Assembly: GCA_026414125.1 (NCBI GenBank) | Contig: JAOAJQ010000023.1 | Span: forward strand, 1-11,314 | Reading direction: 5' to 3' | DNA from: Thermoproteota archaeon | GTDB taxonomy: Archaea; Thermoproteota; EX4484-205; JAAOZP01 | DNA: 11,314 bases | Part shown: positions 6,844 through 11,314 of the stretch, piece after piece | Layout of the letters: the number at the start of each line of letters is the position of its first letter | Position numbering within the stretch: the first letter of the stretch is position 1 | Made by a program: the position numbers and the translations under genes | Notes under the pieces: generated by a model | The model's database searches: none | What the model was told of the DNA's origin: nothing | What the model saw: only the letters and a program-made list of their open reading frames with translations

Positions 6844-7191
6844 ATGTCTGTGAAAAAGAAGGTTATTGACCGAGGACTTGTTTACGAGCTGCTTAAGAAG
6901 GTTCCAAAGGGGAGGGTTACCACATACGGGGCGTTGGCTAGGGCTGTTGGGCACCCTGATTCCGCAAGGGCTATTGGAGCTTTAATGAGAAGCAACCCCT
7001 ATGCGCCGACTGTACCATGTCACAGGGTCGTATACAGTGATGGAAGACTCGGCGGCTACGGAGGCATTAAAGGACTAGGGAAGAAAGCCAGGATGCTGGC
7101 TAGAGAAGGGGTTAAGGTTAAGAATGGAAGGATAGTTAACTTCGAGAAACATTATTTCGAGATCCCCCAAACTCTATCTTCTTATCCTTAA
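6844..7191 (+). CDS. ogt: O6-alkylguanine-DNA alkyltransferase, single-domain form
   Basis: Methylated-DNA--protein-cysteine methyltransferase (PF01035): moves the alkyl group from O6-alkylguanine in DNA to its own cysteine in a one-time repair reaction. Seen: LLKKVPKGRVTTYGALARAV (17-36), the helix-turn-helix with the base-flipping helix; ARAIGALMRSNP with the arginine finger (about 42); PCHRV (58-62) with acceptor Cys59; and GRLGGYGGIKGLGKKARML closing the active site. The cysteine is present, so this is not an alkyltransferase-like protein, which has Trp there. At 115 residues it is only the catalytic C-terminal domain; the RNase H-like N-terminal domain of Ada/Ogt and of many archaeal enzymes is absent. 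The start could be the GTG at 6850 (two codons shorter). Single gene with its own promoter. Confidence 0.93.
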   Translation: MSVKKKVIDRGLVYELLKKVPKGRVTTYGALARAVGHPDSARAIGALMRSNPYAPTVPCHRVVYSDGRLGGYGGIKGLGKKARMLAREGVKVKNGRIVNFEKHYFEIPQTLSSYP

Positions 7192-7199
7192 CCTATTGA

Positions 7200-7342
7200 A
7201 CCCCATGCTTCGTCTCCTATTCTTTTCCTTAAAGCCCCGCTCTCCTTAGGGATATGAGTATACCCCTAGCCGTGTCATACCGGTTTAGAATTCGTTGCAA
7301 AGAAATCACCTCACAGTCACCGCAGTGCTCTACCCCATGCTT
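7200..7342 (+). repeat. Pair of 11-bp direct repeats
   Basis: ACCCCATGCTT occurs at 7200-7210 and again at 7332-7342, with its inverted core GCATGGGGT at 7349-7357. The outer copies could be read as inverted ends of a small 158-base element, but no target duplication is visible. Between the copies lie the gap after the alkyltransferase gene and the doubtful start of the next gene. Confidence 0.4.
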
Positions 7343-7544
7343 TTCCACGCATGGGGTAGAAGCTGCTTACGAGCAATTAAGACATGAACTGGGAGATGAA
7401 GAGGCTGAAAAAGAGGTTGAGAATGCTCGCAAATATCTTGAAAAGCATGCTCGAGGTTTGGGTGTGAGCGTGTCTTGGGAGGACGCGGTTCTGTACGTAG
7501 TAGCAGAAAGGGCTAAAATTAAGAAGGAGACTGAAAACGGGTAA
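7254..7544 (+). CDS. Small unknown protein; start doubtful
   Basis: The open frame from ATG 7254 codes 96 residues. The part from about residue 35 looks like a real protein: VEAAYEQLRHELGDEEAEKE, then a helical, charged stretch and LGVSVSWEDAVLYVVAERA. I do not recognise the family. The first 34 residues are cysteine- and serine-rich, unlike the rest, and span a perfect hairpin, so they may not be coding. No in-frame ATG, GTG or TTG follows near the core. One extra G in the GGGG run at 7353-7356 would instead give ATG GGG GTA GAA, a natural start (MGVEAAYEQL) from the ATG at 7351. A weak TATA-like CTTAAAG near 7228-7234 fits a leaderless start at 7254. Either the gene starts at 7254 with an unusual N-terminus or its start has a one-base lesion. 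Confidence 0.5.
   Translation: MSIPLAVSYRFRIRCKEITSQSPQCSTPCFSTHGVEAAYEQLRHELGDEEAEKEVENARKYLEKHARGLGVSVSWEDAVLYVVAERAKIKKETENG
7329..7360. repeat. Perfect 12-bp hairpin with 8-base loop
   Basis: TCTACCCCATGC (7329-7340) pairs perfectly with GCATGGGGTAGA (7349-7360) around the loop TTTTCCAC. With a one-base bulge two more pairs form. It sits at the edge between the odd N-terminus and the protein-like core of the small gene. It could be a regulatory RNA hairpin hiding a start codon (ATG at 7351), a terminator-like fold or the remnant of an insertion. Confidence 0.75.
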
Positions 7545-7545
7545 T

Positions 7546-7815
7546 ATTTCCGTTAAACACTCTGGAAAACATTGGAGAATCTACTACTATCCCATAGCAT
7601 CATTTGAAGACGACTTGCCTATTTTTGGCAAATTTCTAGAGGAAGTAAAAGAGAGAGGCGAGGAGGTTTCAGCCATAATTCCAAACATGGGATCGGTTCC
7701 CGCAAGTATTGTCTTGGGAACCAGTTTTCAAGGGATTAAGGGCTTTGCAGTAATAACTAGGATGGCTGAAGCTGCGAAGGATGAGTCAGCAGTTTGGGGT
7801 CTCAGTTTAAAATAA
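7546..7815 (+). CDS. Small unknown protein, no canonical start codon
   Basis: This frame is open from 7504 to TAA at 7813-7815 and looks protein-coding from about 7549 on: SVKHSGKHWRIYYYP, then FGKFLEEVKERGEEVSAIIP and GIKGFAVITRMAEAAKD, which reads as an alternating helix/strand domain. I do not recognise the family. In-frame ATG, GTG or TTG is absent from 7504 until a TTG at 7615, which would cut off the WRIYYYP part. The natural N-terminus falls at ATT 7546, right after the stop of the preceding gene (TAA 7542-7544), so I give the ATT as start; an ACG at 7537, 7 bases after AAGGAG, is another option. A +1 frameshift from the preceding gene or a point lesion in the start codon would also explain it. 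Confidence 0.5.
   Translation: MSVKHSGKHWRIYYYPIASFEDDLPIFGKFLEEVKERGEEVSAIIPNMGSVPASIVLGTSFQGIKGFAVITRMAEAAKDESAVWGLSLK
7806..7813 (+). promoter_or_regulatory. TATA-like box for the radical SAM gene
   Basis: TTTAAAAT overlaps the stop of the preceding small gene and lies about 21 bases before the ATG at 7831, which would make the message leaderless. Slightly short spacing and A/T-rich context keep this tentative. Confidence 0.35.
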
Positions 7816-7830
7816 ATACTCCTTCAGAGA

Positions 7831-8967
7831 ATGTTTAGAAGAAAGCTGTTGGGAAGATGTTTGATTTGCGGAGATGAGTCTCCTCTAATAGCTGGCCAGC
7901 TCAATGTTTGTTTAAAATGCATAAGGAGAAAACCGGAGGAAGCTGGTGAAATAGCTAAGCGTGTTCACAATGCTACGAGAAGAGTTTTTGGGCTTCCGCC
8001 GGCTCCTCCTAAGGATCCGGATGGTTTACCCTGCGGCGTCTGCGCTAACGATTGCAGAATAAAACCGGGGGAGAAAGGGTTCTGCGGACTAGTTTTGAAT
8101 TCAAACGGCAGTTTAACTAGACTTGGTGGGACGCAGGAGAGAGGGCTGTTAGAATGGTATTACGATCCTCTTCCAACTAACTGTGTTGCATGGTGGTTCT
8201 GCCCAGGCTGCACTGGTACAGGCTACCCTAAGTATGCCCATAAGCTAGGTGTTGAGGAAGGGTATGAGAATCTCGCCGTGTTCTATGGGAGCTGTAGTTT
8301 TGACTGTCTTTTCTGCCAGAACTGGCATTTCAGACAGATGTCTCAAAGCCTGAGACCCCTCGTAAGCTCTGAGGAGCTCGCTTCCAAGGCTGGCCGGAGT
8401 GTTTCATGTATCTGTTTTTTCGGGGGAGATCCTTCCACACAGATGATGCATGCTCTTGAAACCAGCCGAATTGCTCTTCAAAAAGCAGAGGCAGAGGGCC
8501 GCATACTGAGAATATGTTGGGAGACTAATGGAAACATGTCTAAGAGCCTTGCCTTGAAGGCGGCTGAGCTTTCTCTCAAGAGTGGCGGCATTGTTTAGTT
8601 CGATCTTAAAGTGTGGAATGAAAACCTTAGCAGAGTATTGTGCGGGGTTTCGAACAGAGCTTCATTGAATAATTTCAGGGAAATAGGTGAGAGGTTTTTC
8701 GAGAAGCGGCCTGAAGTGCCTGTTTTAACCGCCAGCACACTCCTTATCCCGGGATATGTCGACGCTGCTGAGGTTGAAAATATTGCTAAATTCATAGCAG
8801 AGGTTAACCCCGGAATACCTTACACGCTCTTGGCTTTCTACCCTCAATATGTTATGGATGATTTGCCGACGACAAGTTGGAAGCAGGCCCACGAATGTTA
8901 TGAGGCAGCTAGAAAACATTTGGAGAAAGTTAGAATAGGAAACATCCACCTTCTATCTGGGGAGTGA
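7831..8967 (+). CDS. Radical SAM protein (PflA/AmmeMemoRadiSam-like) with in-frame TAG
   Basis: Seen: a 378-codon frame interrupted only by TAG at codon 256, with the same frame carrying conserved-looking sequence on both sides. N-terminal zinc-ribbon-like CLIC and CLKC (10-30); CGVCANDCRIKPGEKGFCG (68-86), a second Cys cluster known from the AmmeMemoRadiSam/COG1180 relatives; DPLPTNCVAWWFCPGC (112-127); then the radical SAM Cx3Cx2C motif CSFDCLFC (155-162) followed by QNW, which binds the 4Fe-4S cluster that cleaves S-adenosylmethionine. FFGGDPSTQ (196-204) matches the SAM-binding GGE-like strand. After the TAG comes FDLKVWNENLSRVLCGVSN, the family's strand 5 region, where relatives have Lys or Asn just before FDLK. 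Without readthrough, the last third of the barrel is lost. Substrate unknown; relatives act as activases or peptide modifiers. It ends 3 bases from hisS. Confidence 0.85.
8596..8598 (+). other. In-frame TAG codon inside the radical SAM gene
   Basis: GTT TAG TTC GAT CTT AAA: the TAG stands where relatives commonly have lysine or asparagine before FDLK. One base change from AAG (Lys) gives TAG. It could code pyrrolysine, be a recent nonsense mutation, or be a sequencing error. No frameshift accompanies it, and the 3' part (118 codons from the nearby GTG at 8611) remains intact. Confidence 0.9.
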
Positions 8968-8970
8968 TGA

Positions 8971-10266
8971 TCAAGCCTTCTGAAGACTGTAAGACGATAG
9001 TTTTTCAACAACTTGCTCGATTTCAAGCTCCTCCTGGCTCCCCGTTCCCATGTTCTTCAAAACAACAGTATTAGCTTCAACTTCCCTGCCGCCGATTAAC
9101 GCAACATACTTTACGTTTCTCTTAGAAGCATAGGAGAGAGCCTTGCTAACATCCCTTCTAGTGTAGTCAACCAGTGTGGGAACCCCCGTCAGCCTGAGCA
9201 TGCCTGCAAGCTTTGCTGCGATAATATCGCCCTCCTTAACCATGCTTATAATCATGCACACCAAGTCGTCTCGGGGAACAGTCTTCTCGTCCATTGCAAG
9301 GCTTAATCGATCTATTCCAGGTGCGCAGCCAACAGCTGGAACATCCCACCCTAAGAGACCTGCTAGTTTATCGTATCTCCCACCCCCGTTGACAGCGATC
9401 TTAAGGTTTTTCACGTAAACCTCAAAGATCATTCCGGTGTAATAGTCGAGGCCTCTTGCGAAACCCATGTCGATAAGAAACTCGCCCACTTTGCTGGCTT
9501 TAGCAAGTTCTATTATCTCCCTCAAATTCTCCAACTGGTTAACCGCTTCAGGAATTTCTTTTAAAACCTCGCCTGTTCTTCTAAAAGCTTCATCCGGATC
9601 TCTGCTTTTAATCTCCCAGAGACTTCTAATAATGTTGATGGCCTCCCCACCTTTTCGGAGAGAGCCAAGTATTTCAAATGCCTCGGTAAGCCTTTCCTTA
9701 TCTATCAAGCCCAAAACCCTGTCCTGAACACTCTCTTCGATGCTGAAATGGTTTAACGCTGCTCTTAAAACGCCTTCATGTCCTATCTTTATGTAGTAAT
9801 CCTTAATCCCGAGACCTTCCATTAGCCTTGAAGAGATTTCAAGGATCTCAGCATCCGCCAGAGGGCTCTTAGCCCCAAATATTTCGAAGCCACCCTGTTT
9901 AAACTCCCTATATCTCCCGTACTGCGGCTCATCATACCTGAATGCATTCAACACATAGCCTATTTTTATCGGAAGCGGAACGCTACGCATCTCTTGCACA
10001 ACAAGCTTAACTATTGAGGCTGTTGCCTCTGGCCTTAACACAACTTCCCTGCCGCCGAGATCCGTGAATCTGTACATTCTGTGTCTAATCTCCTCTCCGG
10101 ATTTCAACTCGAAGAGCTCCAAGGGCTCTATTGTAGGTGTTTCAACCTCTTGGAACCCGTATATTTTGAAAAGCCGTCTTATCTCGCCCTCAATCCTGTT
10201 CAGCTTAGCCTTTTCATCCGGCAGCAGGTTCCGCATCCCTCTTAGAGTAAGATTTTCTTCCCTCAT
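8971..10266 (-). CDS. hisS: Histidyl-tRNA synthetase
   Basis: Class II aminoacyl-tRNA synthetase that charges tRNA-His in the cytoplasm. Seen in 431 residues of normal length: LTLRGMRNLLPDE at the start; motif 1 region near 40-50 (EVETPTIEPLELF); VLRPEATASIVKLV (77-90); motif 2 FRYDEPQYGRYREFKQGGFEIFG (109-131) with the ATP-contacting arginine, listed here as separate parts FRYDEPQYGRYREF and QGGFEIFG; the histidine-specific ARGLDYYTGMIFEV (270-283) and GGGRYDKLAGLLG (294-306); motif 3 APGIDRLSLAM (315-325); and a C-terminal anticodon-binding domain from about 333. All key motifs look intact. ATG 10266 overlaps the stop of endA as ATGA, with GAGGAG 4 bases upstream, so it is probably translated by coupling within the lplA-endA-hisS operon. 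It converges with the radical SAM gene, leaving 3 bases between stops. Confidence 0.97.
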   Translation of the reverse strand: MREENLTLRGMRNLLPDEKAKLNRIEGEIRRLFKIYGFQEVETPTIEPLELFELKSGEEIRHRMYRFTDLGGREVVLRPEATASIVKLVVQEMRSVPLPIKIGYVLNAFRYDEPQYGRYREFKQGGFEIFGAKSPLADAEILEISSRLMEGLGIKDYYIKIGHEGVLRAALNHFSIEESVQDRVLGLIDKERLTEAFEILGSLRKGGEAINIIRSLWEIKSRDPDEAFRRTGEVLKEIPEAVNQLENLREIIELAKASKVGEFLIDMGFARGLDYYTGMIFEVYVKNLKIAVNGGGRYDKLAGLLGWDVPAVGCAPGIDRLSLAMDEKTVPRDDLVCMIISMVKEGDIIAAKLAGMLRLTGVPTLVDYTRRDVSKALSYASKRNVKYVALIGGREVEANTVVLKNMGTGSQEELEIEQVVEKLSSYSLQKA

Positions 10267-10832
10267 TGTTCTCCTCTAGTCTCTTTCCCAAGAAGGAGGG
10301 AGGAAAGCATGTAATAAACTATTTCACTCCTCCTGTCGACTGTAGCGATTATTAGCGTCTTCCTAAGAGAGTAGGAGTGTCTTAGAATATTGTAAAGCTT
10401 CGTGACAGGAAGAGGTGTTCCTTCAGCAATTCCATATACAAGGTATTTCGCAGGTTTCAAACCGTAGTCACCCGCCTCATAAACCTTGAAATCTATGTCA
10501 AAGCCATAGCCGTCTTTAACAACATATCCTTTGTCCCTCAGATCCTTATATATTAAATATCTCAACCATATTTTACTATCGGTTTTTTCAAGAATTCTAA
10601 GGTACTGGTTGAACATCACTTGCTTAGACCCATGGTATAACACGAGCTTATTCTGACTCATAAGGTAGAGGGCTTCAAAGGGGCGGAGCACTAAAAAGTC
10701 TTCTCTAAACCTGAAGCCGTAGCCTTTAGAATCAAGCCACTCCACAGAATCTCTGTAGGTAACATGCACCTCGTCGCGGCTTTTCTCAGCCACGATTGGA
10801 AACTTGGGTTCTTTACTTGTCTCCATGCTCAT
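10263..10832 (-). CDS. endA: tRNA-intron endonuclease family protein, catalytic His absent
   Basis: Family knowledge: archaeal EndA cuts introns from tRNA precursors at bulge-helix-bulge structures; the C-terminal domain carries a Tyr-His-Lys triad, and many TACK archaea pair a catalytic with a structural subunit. Seen in 189 residues: an N-terminal domain with RPFEALYLMSQNKLVLY (about 50-66), then the catalytic-type domain: WLRYLIYKDLRDKGYVVKDG, DFKVYEAGDYG with the conserved Tyr118, KPAKYLVYG (126-134), and RHSYSLRKTLIIATV with Lys158. The usual triad histidine, three residues before the YLV, is Pro127 here. So this may be a structural subunit or an altered enzyme. The frame is open to a TTG at 10865, but ATG 10832 with GGTGG just upstream is preferred (ATG 10826 is also possible). 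It overlaps lplA by about 20 bases and hisS by 4. Confidence 0.85.
   Translation of the reverse strand: MSMETSKEPKFPIVAEKSRDEVHVTYRDSVEWLDSKGYGFRFREDFLVLRPFEALYLMSQNKLVLYHGSKQVMFNQYLRILEKTDSKIWLRYLIYKDLRDKGYVVKDGYGFDIDFKVYEAGDYGLKPAKYLVYGIAEGTPLPVTKLYNILRHSYSLRKTLIIATVDRRSEIVYYMLSSLLLGKETRGEQ
10271..10276 (-). promoter_or_regulatory. Ribosome binding site of hisS
   Basis: GAGGAG on the minus strand ends 4 bases before the hisS ATG. It is one of few clear Shine-Dalgarno sites in the window, as expected for an internal operon gene where most first genes appear leaderless. Confidence 0.6.
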
Positions 10833-11314
10833 TAGGGCCACCGGTTGCTCCACAAAGCAGTTCAACTATTTCGAACGCTGCGAAGGAAGCCTTAACCTTC
10901 TCGTTAATAAAGAATTCCGTAACCTTCTCGGTTAAAACGGTTTCGTCAAGCTCTTTACCTTCCAGCATTTTCTCAAAATCTCTAAGTCGCTCAGAAGGCT
11001 CGAACATAAAGCTACCGGAGATGCTGATCTTCTCTAGGGTCCTATCCTTAATTTTAAGCCGTATCCGAAGGAGGCCGTTCATCAATCTTTTGGAAAGAAG
11101 AAGGACACCCTCCTCCCTAAGCAATGCAGAATACTTCAGTTGAACAGCCTCAGAAATACGGTTGTTCTTAAGCCTCTCTCTATTTTTCCAGAAAAGCCTT
11201 TTTTCCCCAAGCCCCAGCTTGAAATCTTTTATTTTGAAGCCCAGATCATCCGTCAAAACTGTCTTAGCGGATTCTAAAAATGCGTCTGCAGAAACCTGTT
11301 TCTCTAAAACCTGA
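10813..11314 (-). CDS. Lipoate-protein ligase family protein, C-terminal part, 5' end outside window
   Basis: About 166 residues are visible and the frame is open to the right edge, so the N-terminal catalytic domain is off-window. Seen: ADAFLESAKTVLTDDLGF, resembling the end of the LplA/biotin-ligase-like domain; then LLSKRLMNGLLRIRLKIKD, ISISGSFMFEPSERLRDFEK and MLEGKELDETVL, which match the lipoate-ligase accessory domain (PF10437: GK/GLxRxxLxV, xISGDFF, LExxLxG). Family knowledge: these enzymes attach lipoate to E2 or GcvH-type carrier proteins; in some archaea the accessory domain is a separate protein (LplB), whereas here it continues upstream in one frame. A TTG at 11256 is an unlikely start because the frame stays open and protein-like beyond it. 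First visible gene of the operon with endA and hisS. Confidence is limited by the missing catalytic part. Confidence 0.68.
   Translation of the reverse strand, partial: QVLEKQVSADAFLESAKTVLTDDLGFKIKDFKLGLGEKRLFWKNRERLKNNRISEAVQLKYSALLREEGVLLLSKRLMNGLLRIRLKIKDRTLEKISISGSFMFEPSERLRDFEKMLEGKELDETVLTEKVTEFFINEKVKASFAAFEIVELLCGATGGPNEHGDK

Noticed and set aside
8964..8983. C/D-box-like motifs GTGATGA and CTGA near the end of the radical SAM gene
   Set aside because: The boxes are too close (9 bases) for a guide, and no second pair in the right spacing was found; both are explained by the convergent gene ends.
10833..10865. TTG at 10865 as the start of endA
   Set aside because: It would overlap the upstream gene by 53 bases and add 11 residues not expected in the family; ATG 10832 is better placed.
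1..11314. tRNA, rRNA, CRISPR array, transposase or phage gene
   Set aside because: No TTCGA-type tRNA arm with matching stems, no regularly spaced repeats beyond the coding 21-bp units, and no recognisable mobile-element protein.

Overview
The window looks like a chromosomal segment from an archaeon, most likely a thermophilic member of the Thermoproteota (TACK) group. The reasons are archaeal TATA boxes about 20-30 bases before most start codons with almost no 5' leader, heavy use of AGA/AGG arginine and ATA isoleucine codons, a tRNA-splicing endonuclease gene, and moderate GC with A/T-rich gaps. The lineage is an inference; there is no rRNA or other marker to fix it.

Layout, left to right. 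(1) 1-735, minus: 5' part of a BMP/PnrA-type substrate-binding lipoprotein-like gene, running off the left edge. (2) 736-1019: a 284-base divergent intergenic region with two operator-like inverted repeats and promoters for both flanking genes. (3) 1020-3977, plus: a very long FtsX/MacB-type membrane permease. (4) 3983-5305, minus: an ADP-ribosylglycohydrolase-family protein, convergent with the permease and only 5 bases from it. (5) 5490-6422, plus: an AEC-family transporter. (6) 6485-6757, minus: a small CxxC protein of unknown function, divergent from (7) 6844-7191, plus: a single-domain O6-alkylguanine-DNA alkyltransferase. (8) 7254-7815: two small unknown genes with start-site problems and a perfect 12-bp hairpin. 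(9) 7831-8967, plus: a radical SAM protein interrupted by one in-frame TAG. (10) 11314-8971, minus: a compact operon of lipoate-protein ligase (partial), tRNA-intron endonuclease and histidyl-tRNA synthetase.

How the genes relate: only the last three form a clear operon, with overlaps of about 20 and 4 bases. The rest are mostly single genes with their own TATA boxes. The BMP protein and the FtsX-type permease are divergent neighbours and both belong to ABC-linked families, but no ABC ATPase lies in the window and the FtsX class is not the usual BMP partner, so a shared system is not shown.

No complete new system is visible. The strongest points for follow-up are the in-frame TAG (codon 256) at a probable lysine position of an otherwise intact radical SAM gene (pyrrolysine, nonsense mutation or sequencing error), the cluster of start and frame oddities just upstream (7254-7815), the EndA homologue lacking the usual catalytic histidine, and the paired inverted repeats in the 736-1019 region. 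No tRNA, rRNA, CRISPR array, transposase or recognisable insertion sequence was seen.
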